Shown here: in pieces, positions 23,290-31,924 of the stretch | How positions within the stretch are numbered: position 1 is the stretch's first letter | How the letters are laid out: every line of letters begins with the position of its first letter | Assembly: GCF_000720765.1 (NCBI RefSeq) | Contig: NZ_JODC01000006.1 | Span: 372,001-436,000 of the forward strand | Reading direction: 5' to 3' | Source of the DNA: Streptomyces sp. NRRL S-646 | GTDB lineage: Bacteria; Actinomycetota; Actinomycetes; Streptomycetales; Streptomycetaceae | Length of the DNA: 64,000 bases | The notes under the pieces: generated by a model | The model's input: the letters and a program-made list of their open reading frames with translations, nothing else | Database searches by the model: none | Told to the model about the DNA's origin: nothing | Made by a program: the position numbers and the translations under genes

Positions 23290-23610
23290 TTGCCCAGGAA
23301 GTTCGCGGTCATCACTGCCCTCACCCTCGGCGCTATGGTCAGCAGCGTCGGTTTCGCCTCGGCCAACGACACAAACACGACCGTCAAGGGCGGCAGCGGC
23401 TTTGCGGAGTCGCCGGTCGTCGTGAACGCCCCTCAGCAGGGCGTTCTGGTAGTCAACGGGACGCTGATTGACGGCCGTTGCATCGCTCCGTGGTCCAACG
23501 GGTCCGTGCTCGGCGGCGTCGCGGCCCCGAACTCGCACTACGCGGCGTGCAACACGGCGGCCGTCGACCAGTCGCAGAACGCTCCGTACGCGGGCGGCCT
23601 GCTCTTCTGA
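23290..23610 (+). CDS. small secreted protein, tandem family member 1
   Basis: 106 residues from TTG, with GAGGAAGGAAC upstream. The signal peptide ends near residue 25 (VGFASA). The mature protein is about 80 residues: GGSGFAESPVVVNAPQQG, then VVNGTLIDGRCIAPWSNG, GGVAAPNSHYAACNTA and the C-terminus NAPYAGGLLF. Two cysteines could form a disulfide. It shares most of its sequence with the two genes that follow. It is not a chaplin or rodlin by sequence, and I know no family for it. By location it could be a surface-coat protein. Confidence 0.8.
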   Translation: MPRKFAVITALTLGAMVSSVGFASANDTNTTVKGGSGFAESPVVVNAPQQGVLVVNGTLIDGRCIAPWSNGSVLGGVAAPNSHYAACNTAAVDQSQNAPYAGGLLF

Positions 23611-23671
23611 CCCTGTGCCGAGTAACTCGGAGCAGGTGCAACACCCAAAACAGCCCGGAAAGGCGCAACTC

Positions 23672-23989
23672 ATGCGTAACAAGGTTTCGGCCATTTCCGC
23701 CCTCGCCGCGGGCCTCGTCCTCGCGGCGGCCGGCACTGCCGCGGCCGAGGACTGCACCGACGTCACGGGCGGCAGCGGCTTCTCGTCGTCCCCGGTCGTC
23801 GTCAACGCTCCCCAGCAGGGCGTTGCCGTCGTCAACGGCTCGGTCGCCGACCTCCGTTGCGTCGCGCCGTGGTCCAACGGTTCCGTGCTCGGCGGCGTCG
23901 CGGCCCCGAACTCGCACTACGCCGCATGCAACACGGCGAAGATCGACCAGTCGCAGAACGCCCCGTACGCGGGTGGGCTGCTCTTCTGA
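23672..23989 (+). CDS. small secreted protein, tandem family member 2
   Basis: 105 residues; GGAAAGG lies upstream of the ATG. Same plan as member 1: signal peptide to about residue 25, then GGSGFSSSPVVVNAPQQG, RCVAPWSNGSVLGGVAAP and CNTAKIDQSQNAPYAGG. It differs by an extra cysteine just after the cleavage site (EDCTD), giving three cysteines, so one may be free for dimer formation. Long stretches of DNA are identical with member 1. Confidence 0.8.
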   Translation: MRNKVSAISALAAGLVLAAAGTAAAEDCTDVTGGSGFSSSPVVVNAPQQGVAVVNGSVADLRCVAPWSNGSVLGGVAAPNSHYAACNTAKIDQSQNAPYAGGLLF

Positions 23990-24048
23990 CCTGCTCCGAG
24001 CAATTCGGAGCACGGAAATCCCAACCGCCCCACCGAAAGGCGCATCCC

Positions 24049-24369
24049 ATGCGTAACAAGGTTACGGTCATTACCGCCCTAGCCGCGGGCCTCGTGCTCG
24101 CGGCCGGTGGCGCCGCCGCGGCCAACGACTCGAACACCACCGTCACCGGCGGAAGCGGCTTCTCGGAGTCCCCGATCGTCGTCAACGCTCCCCAGCAGGG
24201 CATCGCCGTCGTCAACGGCTCGCTGATCGACGGGCGCTGCATCGCTCCGTGGTCCAACGGTGCCGTCCTCGGTGGCGTCGTGGCCCCGAACTCGCACTAC
24301 GCGGCGTGCAACACGGCGGCCGTCGACCAGTCGCAGAACGCCCCGTACACGGGCGGCCTGCTCTTCTGA
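24049..24369 (+). CDS. small secreted protein, tandem family member 3
   Basis: 106 residues; CGAAAGG lies upstream of the ATG. The signal peptide is almost the same as in member 2 (MRNKV, then LAAGLVLAAGGAAAA), while the mature N-terminus (NDSNTTVTGG) is closer to member 1. That mosaic pattern suggests gene conversion. Two cysteines. A strong terminator follows the gene, ending the array. Confidence 0.8.
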   Translation: MRNKVTVITALAAGLVLAAGGAAAANDSNTTVTGGSGFSESPIVVNAPQQGIAVVNGSLIDGRCIAPWSNGAVLGGVVAPNSHYAACNTAAVDQSQNAPYTGGLLF

Positions 24370-24382
24370 GCCGCACTCCACT

Positions 24383-24425
24383 CGATGGCGGTCCGCCGGA
24401 ACTCCGGTGGGCCGCCATCGGCTTT
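24383..24425 (+). terminator. terminator of the tandem secreted-protein array
   Basis: CGATGGCGG (24383-24391) pairs perfectly with CCGCCATCG (24412-24420). An inner CCGG/CCGG pairing extends the hairpin, and it is followed by GCTTTT. Confidence 0.8.
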
Positions 24426-24453
24426 TCCATCCCCTTCGTTCCGCTGGTTTCAC

Positions 24454-24500
24454 AAAAACCCGCGGGGCCCGTCTGCGTCAGATACAGACAGGCCCCGCGG
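24454..24500 (-). terminator. strong hairpin, terminator on the minus strand
   Basis: CCGCGGGGCC (24460-24469) pairs with GGCCCCGCGG (24491-24500), with an inner GTCTG/CAGAC stem. On the minus strand it is followed by GTTTTTG. It backs up the array terminator and separates it from the convergent gene at 24708. Confidence 0.7.
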
Positions 24501-24665
24501 TCAGGAGACAGCCGACGAAGAGCGCGCCAACAAGGAGGGAAAGGCGCTCCACACCGTCATTCCAATGGAAACAACGGCACGCTGCCGCCTCCGGTCACGC
24601 TGGATCGTTCGTTTGGCCCAGCGCGCGAGGTGTGCTCGCAATACGCCCCCCATATATGCCGAAGG

Positions 24666-24692
24666 GCCGACTCCGAGGAATGCGGAGCCGAC
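24666..24692 (-). terminator. hairpin just after the secreted-protein gene
   Basis: A 10-bp stem (24666-24675 with 24683-24692), including G-U pairs when read as minus-strand RNA, lies about 15 bases after the stop at 24708. Confidence 0.5.
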
Positions 24693-24707
24693 CCGAATCG
24701 TCGAACG

Positions 24708-25040
24708 CTACTTGCCGACCGGAAGCCCGCCCAGCAGCTTGCCGTCGGCGGCGGTGGCCGGCAGGGCGGGGTTCGGCAGGGTGCCGCCGACGACGGGGCC
24801 CTTCATGCCCGCCTCCTTCATGCTGCCCTTCACGCTGTCCTTCACACTCTGCGCCACCTGGCCGACGTTGTCGCCCACGAAACCCGTCGACACCTTGGCT
24901 GCCGTGGGAACACCACTCGCGACCGTCTTCCCGCTGTCCACGAGGCCCGCGGCCGGCATGTCCGCCGCGCCGGCGGGCACGGCGACACCCGCAATGGCGA
25001 GGGAACCGGCTACAACGGCGGCAGCCTTCAGAGTCTTCAT
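24708..25040 (-). CDS. small secreted protein of unknown function
   Basis: 110 residues; AAAGAAAGG precedes the ATG. Signal peptide to about residue 25 (LKAAAVVAGSLAIAGVAVPAGA). The mature part is Gly/Val/Ala-rich, with a Lys-containing helix (VAQSVKDSVKGSMKEAGMKG) and a Pro/Gly-rich end (GTLPNPALPATAADGKLLGGLP). It has no cysteine and no known domain. It resembles in style the other small secreted proteins here but not the tandem family. Confidence 0.75.
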   Translation of the reverse strand: MKTLKAAAVVAGSLAIAGVAVPAGAADMPAAGLVDSGKTVASGVPTAAKVSTGFVGDNVGQVAQSVKDSVKGSMKEAGMKGPVVGGTLPNPALPATAADGKLLGGLPVGK

Positions 25041-25206
25041 CGTGTGCCTTTCTTTCGTAAGTCGTCTTCTACCGGCCTAACGAGAGTGCGGCTTCCGGGA
25101 AACCCTGTTGCCGTTGCGGTAACTCCAAACGGGTGATCCAGGGCGACAAATAGCTCATTGAAACGCCACCATTCCGACACAGATGACCGGTTCGCAGATA
25201 AATAGG

Positions 25207-25230
25207 GGTGAGCGGCTAGAGTGGCTCACC
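25207..25230 (+). promoter_or_regulatory. promoter/operator ahead of exopolysaccharide operon
   Basis: GGTGAGC (25207-25213) and GCTCACC (25224-25230) form a perfect 7-bp dyad. A -10-like TAGAGT (25217-25222) sits in the spacer. A repressor bound here would block the promoter. The implied 5' leader to the first gene is about 135 bases. Elsewhere in 25041-25364 I see no gene. Confidence 0.45.
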
Positions 25231-25364
25231 TCGTGATTTCAGCGATGCCGGTTGAACAACGAACCTCACGCTCTCGAACGGGTGCGGGTTTTTATATCAA
25301 GAAGCACGAGCCGCACGTCCTGGCCCCGGCTCGGACTCTTTTGTTCGGAAGGGCATCCTCTCCC

Positions 25365-26501
25365 ATGCGTTTTTCCCCACGCGTGCCGCACATCCTGCAT
25401 GTCACCCAGCCCGTCGAGGGCGGTGTCGCGCGGGTCGTGGCGGACCTGGTGGCGGCTCAGCTCGCCGCCGGGCTGCGGGTGACCGTGGCATGTCCGGAGG
25501 GTGGCACGCTGACGGAGGCTCTGCGCGCGGCCGGCTGCACGGTGCTCCGCTGGGACGCGACCCGCTCGCCGGGGCACCGACTTCCGGGCGAGGTACGGCG
25601 GTTGGCGCGGATCCTGCGCGAGGTGCGGCCGCACCTGGTGCATGCGCACAGCGCGAAGGCGGGACTCGCGGCCCGGCTGGCCGTACGCGGCGGTCTCCCG
25701 ACCGTCTTTCAGCCGCACGCCTGGTCGTTCGAGGCCGCCCAGGGAATCGTCGCGCGTCTGGCGCTGGGCTGGGAGCGGTTAGGGGCACGGTGGGCGACGC
25801 GCGTTGTGTGCGTCAGCGAGGCGGAGCGGCAAACCGGGGAGCGGTGCGGGATCGACGCCCCGTGGCGGGTGGTCCCCAACGGTGTGGACACGGTCAGGTT
25901 CCGGCCGGAGGGGGACGACTCCCGGTCCGGGCCGGGGCCGCTCGTCGTGTGTGTGGGCCGGCTGTGCCGCCAGAAGGGGCAGGACGTGCTTCTGCAGGCG
26001 TGGCCCGAGGTGGAACGGCAGCTGGCCGGGGCCCGGTTGGTGCTGGTCGGCGAGGGCCCGGACGCGGACCGGCTGCGCTCCTGTGCGCCCGCTTCCGTGG
26101 TGTTCGCCGGTGCCGCGCCCGACGCGGCCCCCTGGTACCGGGCCGCCGACCTCGTGGTCCTGCCGTCCCGCTGGGAGGGCATGGCGCTCGCCCCGCTGGA
26201 GGCGATGGCGTGCGCCCGGCCGGTCGTGGTCACGGACGTGGACGGAGCGCGCGAGAGCCTGCCGCCCGAGCAGCTGCCGTACTGCCTGGTGCCGCCGGAG
26301 GACCCCGGTGCGCTGGCGCGGGCGCTGACGGCGCTGTTGCGGGACGAGCCGCTGCGCGCGGCGCTGGGCGCGCAGGGCCGCCGGCATGTGCTCGCCGCCC
26401 ACGACCTGCGGCAGACGGCGGACGCCGTGACCGACGTGTACCGCGAATTGCTCGGCGAACTCCACGGCGTCGTTGTCGCACCGGTCGCCGTACCCAACTA
26501 G
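25365..26501 (+). CDS. GT4-family glycosyltransferase
   Basis: 378 residues from ATG at 25365; the open frame runs further upstream without protein-like sequence. The N-terminal donor-independent domain begins HILHVTQPVEGGVARVVADL. The GT-B C-terminal domain has VVCVGRLCRQKGQDVLL, LVLVGEGPD and the EX7E-type WEGMALAPLEAMA. It transfers a sugar from a nucleotide donor to the growing polysaccharide unit. First gene of the exopolysaccharide operon. Confidence 0.9.
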   Translation: MRFSPRVPHILHVTQPVEGGVARVVADLVAAQLAAGLRVTVACPEGGTLTEALRAAGCTVLRWDATRSPGHRLPGEVRRLARILREVRPHLVHAHSAKAGLAARLAVRGGLPTVFQPHAWSFEAAQGIVARLALGWERLGARWATRVVCVSEAERQTGERCGIDAPWRVVPNGVDTVRFRPEGDDSRSGPGPLVVCVGRLCRQKGQDVLLQAWPEVERQLAGARLVLVGEGPDADRLRSCAPASVVFAGAAPDAAPWYRAADLVVLPSRWEGMALAPLEAMACARPVVVTDVDGARESLPPEQLPYCLVPPEDPGALARALTALLRDEPLRAALGAQGRRHVLAAHDLRQTADAVTDVYRELLGELHGVVVAPVAVPN

Positions 26502-26521
26502 AGCAGGAAGTGCATCACCAG

Positions 26522-27985
26522 ATGACTGCGGAAAGTACCGTTCCCCCTCCTACGGGGCAGCAGCCGCGGGCGGCAGAGCGCGCTGTCTCCGTTCTCGCCC
26601 CGCGCGGCCCCGCAGCCGGACGTCGACTGCCCGCCGGACGGAGAGAGAGCCGGCCGCGGCGGGCCTTCTGGATGACCCTGCCGCTCGTCGACGGCGGCGC
26701 CGCCCTGCTGGGGGTCCTGGTCGTGCCCGGGTTCCCGAGGCATCCGCTGGTCGTCGCCCTGCTGGTGCTGGGGGTGATCGGGCTGAACCGGCGGGCCCGC
26801 CTGTACGACAGCTCCCTGGTGCGCGGTGTGCTGGACGAACTTCCCGCCGTCTGCGGACGGATCGCCGTCGGCTGGGCTGCTGTCGGGTCGCTCTCGCCGC
26901 TGCGGCCGCTCCCGCCGGCCGTACTGGCCGGCGCGTTCGCCGTGCAGTGCGCGGCGGCCTGCGCGGGCCGTGCGGCGGTGCACGGGCGGCGGGCGCGGCG
27001 ACGGCTGCCCGATCCCGCGCTGGTGGTCGGTCCGGTCGCGGTGGCCCGGAAGGTCGCAGCCGCGTTGCTGCGCCAGCCGAGCTGCGGAGTACGGCCGGTG
27101 GGTGTGGTCGGCGACGGCCTCGACGTCCTCGCCCGGCCCGGTGAGGGTCCCGAGCTGCCGCTGCTGACCACGGATCAGGCGGCGCGTCGGGCCGTCATCC
27201 AGAACGGTGTGGAGACGGTGCTCGTCGTGGGCGCCGCCACCCGGGTGGAGAAGACCGCTCTGCTGCGGGATCTCGCCGCGTACGGCTGCGTGGTGTGGGA
27301 GCTGGACGCGGACGCGCCCTCGTACGGCCTCGGCGGGCGCCGCGAAGCGGGCGGGCATCTGGCGGGTTTCCCACGCAGACTGCTGTGCCCGGGGCGCGGA
27401 CGGCGGCGGGTCGGCGTGGGCAAGCGGGTGCTCGACGCGGTGCTTTCGGGCTCGCTGCTGCTGCTCGCCTGCCCGGTGCTGCTGGTGTGCGCGGCGGTGC
27501 TGCGGGTCATGGACGGGCCGGGCGTGCTGTTCCGGCAGGAGCGGATCGGCAAGGACGGGCGGCCGTTCACCCTGCTGAAGTTCCGCACCCACCGGCCCGC
27601 CAGCGCGCACGAGGCGGCGACCCGCTGGAGCGTGGCGAACGAGCAGGAGATGAGCCGCTTCTGCCAGTTCCTGCGCCGCACCTCGCTGGACGAGCTGCCG
27701 CAGCTGTGGAACGTCTGCCGCGGAGACATGAGCCTGGTCGGTCCGCGGCCCGAACGGCCTTATTTCGTCGCCAAGTTCAGCCAGGCCTACCCGGGGTACC
27801 GCGAGCGTCACCGGATGCCGACCGGGATCACCGGGCTCGCCCAGATCCACGGGCTGCGCGGGGACACCTCCATCGAGGACCGGTGCCGGTTCGACAACGC
27901 CTACATCGACAACTGGTCGCTGTGGCAGGACATCTGCATCCTGGCGCGCACGGCGGTCCTGTTCGTACGGCCGACGGGGAGCTGA
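26522..27985 (+). CDS. polyprenyl-phosphate sugar phosphotransferase (WbaP/CpsE-like)
   Basis: 487 residues from ATG at 26522; an in-frame GTG 12 bases upstream is possible. Several N-terminal membrane segments and a CoA-binding-like region (VLVVGAATRVEK) precede the catalytic bacterial sugar transferase domain. That domain has its membrane helix (KRVLDAVLSGSLLLLACP), FRQERIGKDGRPF, LLKFRTH, RRTSLDELPQLWNV and GDMSLVGPRPERP. It starts repeat-unit synthesis by moving a sugar-phosphate onto undecaprenyl phosphate. It lies 20 bases after the first glycosyltransferase gene. Confidence 0.93.
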   Translation: MTAESTVPPPTGQQPRAAERAVSVLAPRGPAAGRRLPAGRRESRPRRAFWMTLPLVDGGAALLGVLVVPGFPRHPLVVALLVLGVIGLNRRARLYDSSLVRGVLDELPAVCGRIAVGWAAVGSLSPLRPLPPAVLAGAFAVQCAAACAGRAAVHGRRARRRLPDPALVVGPVAVARKVAAALLRQPSCGVRPVGVVGDGLDVLARPGEGPELPLLTTDQAARRAVIQNGVETVLVVGAATRVEKTALLRDLAAYGCVVWELDADAPSYGLGGRREAGGHLAGFPRRLLCPGRGRRRVGVGKRVLDAVLSGSLLLLACPVLLVCAAVLRVMDGPGVLFRQERIGKDGRPFTLLKFRTHRPASAHEAATRWSVANEQEMSRFCQFLRRTSLDELPQLWNVCRGDMSLVGPRPERPYFVAKFSQAYPGYRERHRMPTGITGLAQIHGLRGDTSIEDRCRFDNAYIDNWSLWQDICILARTAVLFVRPTGS

Positions 27986-27991
27986 GCGCGG

Positions 27992-29461
27992 GTGAGCACT
28001 ACCTCGGCGGCCTCCGTACCGCTCGTGCCGCAGCTTGCGGCGCTGCGCCGGGCCGCCCCCGTGCTGCCCGTCCTGGCGGTGATCGCCCTGCTGGGGCTGC
28101 CGGCCGAGACGGACAGCGGCGCCACGCCCGCCGACGCGGCCTGCGGGCTGGTCGTGCTCTGGGCCGTCGTGTGCACCGTACGAGGGGCGCGGCGCCCGCT
28201 GACGCGGACGGCGGCGGTCGTGCTCGGGCTGCCCGTGGTCGGCATCGCGGTCTCCGCGACCGGCGCGGTGACAACGGGCGACGCGGTCACCGGACTGGCC
28301 CGCTACCTCCAGGTGTTCGTGCTCGTCCCGCTCGCGATCGTGCTGCTGGTGCGCGACCGGCGCGATGCCCGGCTGGTGCTGTGGGCGCTGGCCGGTCTCG
28401 CGCTGTGGCAGGGGGCGGTCGGGGTGCGCCAGTACCTGACCGGGACCGGGGCCTCGTACCAGGGGGCCTACATCCGGGCGGTGGGCACGTTCGGGCCGCA
28501 CGACGTGATGGGGATGGCGGCCGTCGTCGCCGCCGGAGTGGTGGTGCTGACCGGTCTCGCGCTCGGGACGGGAGCCAGGCGGCAGCGGCTGGCGGCGGCC
28601 GGTGGTGCGCTGGTGCTGCTCGTGCCGCTCGCGCTGTCCTTCAGCCGGGGTTCCTGGATCGCCACCGCCGTGACCTGCGGGGCGCAGCTGCTGCTGGCCG
28701 GGGTGCGGCGGGCGCTGAAGGTGTTCGCGGCGGTGACCGCGGCCTGCGTGGTGCTGGTGGGCGGGTTCGGCGTGGGCGGCTCGGTGCTGCAGGAGCGGCT
28801 GACCAGCATCACCCAGGTCGCCGGCGCACCGGACCAGTCGGTCGTCGACCGCTACACCATGTGGGCGGCGTCCGTCGACATGTGGCGCGAGCACCCGGTG
28901 CGGGGCGTCGGCCTGAAGGCCTTTCCCGCCTACCGGGACTCCCACGCCTCGCTCGCGCTGTCCTCGGGCAGCGACACGGAGGGCGACGGCCAGGCCTTCC
29001 GGCGCCAGCCCCTGCTCTCCCCGCACAACATGTACATGCTGCTCCTGAGCGAGCAGGGCCTGCTGGGTCTGCTCACGGTCGCGGGCAGCTGGCTGGCCCT
29101 GCTGGTGGGCGCGCTGCGCCGGCTGCGGGGGGCGCCGCACGCCCGGGACTGTGCGCTCGCGGCGTGCGGGCTGCTGCTGTGGCAGCTGGTGAACTTCCTG
29201 TACTCCGACATCGGCGGCCCCTCCACCACCGTGACGGCCGTCTGTTTCGGCGTCGCCGCCTGGTGGTCGCTGGCGGGGGGCCTTGCCGGCTCCACCGCGA
29301 TGTGCCGTCGGCCGTCCACAGCGCCGTCGTTGCTGGTCGCTCCCCCACTCTCGGCTTCGCCCGAGCAGGGGGACCCCCCTCGCGGCGGAGCCGCACATGG
29401 ACACAGCCCCGCGCCCCTTCAGGGCCCTTCGGGCCCCGTCGCGGAATCGGACCCCCGATGA
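27992..29461 (+). CDS. O-antigen ligase/polymerase-like membrane protein (Wzy)
   Basis: 489 residues from GTG, 6 bases after the previous stop. Ten or more hydrophobic segments are interrupted by a large extracellular loop. That loop contains FSRGSW, WREHPVRGVGLKAFP and PHNMYMLLLSEQGLLG, the signature of Wzy_C/O-antigen ligases. It joins lipid-linked repeat units outside the membrane. The last 35 or so residues (from about SLLVAPPLSASPEQG) are the translation of a dispersed repeat at 29332-29420 and are not part of the native fold. The stop overlaps the next ATG. Confidence 0.88.
   Translation: MSTTSAASVPLVPQLAALRRAAPVLPVLAVIALLGLPAETDSGATPADAACGLVVLWAVVCTVRGARRPLTRTAAVVLGLPVVGIAVSATGAVTTGDAVTGLARYLQVFVLVPLAIVLLVRDRRDARLVLWALAGLALWQGAVGVRQYLTGTGASYQGAYIRAVGTFGPHDVMGMAAVVAAGVVVLTGLALGTGARRQRLAAAGGALVLLVPLALSFSRGSWIATAVTCGAQLLLAGVRRALKVFAAVTAACVVLVGGFGVGGSVLQERLTSITQVAGAPDQSVVDRYTMWAASVDMWREHPVRGVGLKAFPAYRDSHASLALSSGSDTEGDGQAFRRQPLLSPHNMYMLLLSEQGLLGLLTVAGSWLALLVGALRRLRGAPHARDCALAACGLLLWQLVNFLYSDIGGPSTTVTAVCFGVAAWWSLAGGLAGSTAMCRRPSTAPSLLVAPPLSASPEQGDPPRGGAAHGHSPAPLQGPSGPVAESDPR
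29332..29420. repeat. dispersed repeat copy 2, 3' end of the polymerase gene
   Basis: It contains both modules of the family: the hairpin unit (TCCCCCACTCTCGGC onward) and the GCGGCGGAGCCGCACAT-to-CCCCGCGCCCCTT unit. It closely matches 61390-61476. Confidence 0.85.
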
Positions 29462-31143
29462 ACCCCGGACCCGCGCGCACCGCGGGCGCTTCCGAGGCGA
29501 CCGGCACGAACGGCGCGCTCCCGGCCGACGGCCTCACCGGTGCTCCCGCCGCCCGGCAGGCGGACACCCCCTCGGCCCGCTTCCTGGCCCGGGCGACACT
29601 GCTGTCCGCCGCGCTGTCCATGGCCGGGGCGGTCCTCGGCCTGGCACGGGATCAGGCGCTCGCGCATCTCTTCGGCGCCGGCGCGGAGACCGACGCGTTC
29701 CTGGTGGCCTGGACCGTGCCCGAACTCGCGGCGACCCTGCTGATCGAGGAGGGCATGGCGTTCGTGCTGGTGCCCGCGTTCAGCGTGGCGCTGGCCCGGC
29801 GGGCGCTCGGGAACAGCACCACCGACCCGGTGCGCGCCCTGGTCGCCGCCTCGCTGCCGCGGCTGTGCCTCGCCTTCGCCGCCACGGCCGCCGCGCTGGT
29901 GGCCGGGGCGCCGCTGCTGGTCTCCGCCCTCGCACCCGGTCTGCCCGACCCGTCGCTCGCGATTTCCTGCACACGGCTGACCGCGACCTGTGTGCTGAGC
30001 TTCGGGCTCGCCGGGTACTGCAGCGCGGCGCTGCGCGCCCACCGTTCGTATCTGGCGCCCGGCGCGATCTACATCGCGTACAACGTCGCGATCATCTCCA
30101 CGATGTTCGTCCTCGGTGTGCACTGGGGTGTGCGGTCCGCCGCTCTGGGGGTCGCCCTCGGCGGGTGCCTCATGGTCGCCGTACAGACTCCGTCGCTGGC
30201 GCGGCGGATCGCAGGGCGGCCCGGCCGCAACGACTGTGCGTACGAGGACGACGGGGGGCGGCCGCTCGCGCCGGGGCTGGTCTGTGCGGTTCTGCTGTTC
30301 GCCCTGTGCCGGCAGTCGCAGGTCCTCATCGAGCGGCACTTCGCGTCCACGCTGCCCGCCGGCGCCATCTCGCACCTCAACTACGCCCAGAAGGTGGCCC
30401 AGTTGCCGATGTCGCTGTCCATGATGGTGTGCATCGTCACCTTCCCGGTGGTGGCGCAGGCCATCGCCGAGGGCGACACGCGGCGGGCCCGGGACCGGGT
30501 CGAGCGGGACGTGCTGCTGATGGCCTGTCTCGTCCTGCTCGGCGCCGCGGTGGTCGTGGCCTGCGCGCCGCAGATCGTCCAACTCCTCTTTCAGCGCGGG
30601 GCGTTCACCGCGCAGGACACCGCCGCGACCGCCGCCGTGATGCGGGTGTACGCGGCCGGGCTGCTCGGGCAGACGCTGGTCGGGGCGCTCGTGCGGTCGT
30701 ACTTCGCGGCCGGCCGTACCACCTGGTTCCCGCTGGGGGCGATGGGCGTGGGCGCGATCGCCACCGTCGTCATCGGCGCCTGGGCCGTACGTCCCTGGGG
30801 TGCCTGCGGCATCGCCGCGGCCAACGCGACCGGCATCACCCTCACCGCGCTGCTCATGCTGCACGGCCTGGGGCCCCGCAATGTGCCGGTGCGCGTGCGC
30901 CGGGTCGTCGCCGAACTCGTCCGGCCGGTGTGCGCGGCCGTGTGCGCCACCGGCGCCGGGCTGCTGGTCGCGGGGCTGTTCGCCTCGCCCGCTGCGGCCG
31001 TCGCCGCCTGCTGCATCTGCGTGACCGTCGTCTTCCTGCTGCTGGCCTGGGTCCTCGACGCGGCGGGCGCCCGGTCCCTTCTGCTTCCCCTCGCGCAGTC
31101 TCTCCGTCATTCCGTCACACGAAAGCTGGGCCATGGTCGCTGA
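29458..31143 (+). CDS. Wzx/MurJ-like lipid-linked polysaccharide flippase
   Basis: 561 residues, coupled by ATGA to the polymerase gene. After about 40 variable residues there are roughly 14 membrane segments of the MVF/MurJ type. The start of the fold reads LGLARDQALAHLFGAGAETDAFLVAWTVPE. Later loops read LFQRGAFTAQDT and RSYFAAGRTTWFP. It flips the lipid-linked repeat unit across the membrane. Its position in the operon argues for a polysaccharide flippase rather than the housekeeping peptidoglycan MurJ. Confidence 0.9.
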   Translation: MNPGPARTAGASEATGTNGALPADGLTGAPAARQADTPSARFLARATLLSAALSMAGAVLGLARDQALAHLFGAGAETDAFLVAWTVPELAATLLIEEGMAFVLVPAFSVALARRALGNSTTDPVRALVAASLPRLCLAFAATAAALVAGAPLLVSALAPGLPDPSLAISCTRLTATCVLSFGLAGYCSAALRAHRSYLAPGAIYIAYNVAIISTMFVLGVHWGVRSAALGVALGGCLMVAVQTPSLARRIAGRPGRNDCAYEDDGGRPLAPGLVCAVLLFALCRQSQVLIERHFASTLPAGAISHLNYAQKVAQLPMSLSMMVCIVTFPVVAQAIAEGDTRRARDRVERDVLLMACLVLLGAAVVVACAPQIVQLLFQRGAFTAQDTAATAAVMRVYAAGLLGQTLVGALVRSYFAAGRTTWFPLGAMGVGAIATVVIGAWAVRPWGACGIAAANATGITLTALLMLHGLGPRNVPVRVRRVVAELVRPVCAAVCATGAGLLVAGLFASPAAAVAACCICVTVVFLLLAWVLDAAGARSLLLPLAQSLRHSVTRKLGHGR

Positions 31144-31924
31144 CGTCTCCGCTGCACCGCGCAAGACCGAACCCGATCCCAGATCGTCCGCGAGAAGACG
31201 GTCCAAGCGGGGTCCCGCCGTCTGGGTGGCGATGTACCACTCCGTCTCGGACTGCCCGGACGACCCGTACAACGTCACCGTCACCCCCGCCCGCCTCGAC
31301 CGTCAGTTCGCCTGGATGTCCGGCCGCGGTCTGCGCGGGGTGAGCATGCGCGAACTGCTCGCGGCGCGCGCCCGTGGCACCGAGCGCGGCCTGGTGGGGC
31401 TCACCTTCGACGACGGATACGCCGACTTCACCGGCGACGCGCTGCCCGTGCTGTGCCGCTGGGGTTTCACCGCGACCGTGTTCGTGCTGCCCGGGCGGCT
31501 CGGCGGCGAGAACGCCTGGGAGCCGCTCGGACCGCGCAAGCCGCTGCTCGACGTGGACGGCATCCGCCGTGCCGTGGCCGCGGGCATGGAGATCGCCTCG
31601 CACGGCCTGACCCACCTGGACCTGACCAAGACCACCGACGAGGTGCTGCACTCCGAGGTCAACGACAGCCGCCATCTGCTCGCCGGGATCACCGGCAGCG
31701 ACGTCGAGGGCTTCTGCTACCCGTACGGCTATCTCGACGAGCGCGTCGCAGCCGCCGTGCGGCTGGCCGGCTACCGCTACGCCTGCGCGATCACCCCCGG
31801 CCCGGACGGCTGCGGCGACTTCGCGCTGCCCCGCATCCACGTCGGGCAGATCGACACCGCAGCACGGCTGGAGCTGAAACGACGCCTGGCCCGGTTCTTC
31901 GGCCGCTCCGTGGAGGCCGTGTGA
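31133..31924 (+). CDS. NodB-type polysaccharide deacetylase
   Basis: 263 residues, starting 11 bases inside the flippase gene. The NodB motif 1 is TFDDGY (D93-D94) and motif 2 is SHGLTH (H157, H161). Later regions include CYPYGYLDE. These residues bind metal and remove N- or O-acetyl groups from sugars. No signal peptide is seen, so it may act on lipid-linked intermediates in the cytoplasm, or be exported by another route. Confidence 0.9.
   Translation: MVADVSAAPRKTEPDPRSSARRRSKRGPAVWVAMYHSVSDCPDDPYNVTVTPARLDRQFAWMSGRGLRGVSMRELLAARARGTERGLVGLTFDDGYADFTGDALPVLCRWGFTATVFVLPGRLGGENAWEPLGPRKPLLDVDGIRRAVAAGMEIASHGLTHLDLTKTTDEVLHSEVNDSRHLLAGITGSDVEGFCYPYGYLDERVAAAVRLAGYRYACAITPGPDGCGDFALPRIHVGQIDTAARLELKRRLARFFGRSVEAV

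Noticed and set aside
23290..24369. Tandem secreted genes as chaplins or rodlins
   Set aside because: They lack the chaplin domain with its paired cysteines and GN-rich strands, and do not match rodlin sequences as I know them.
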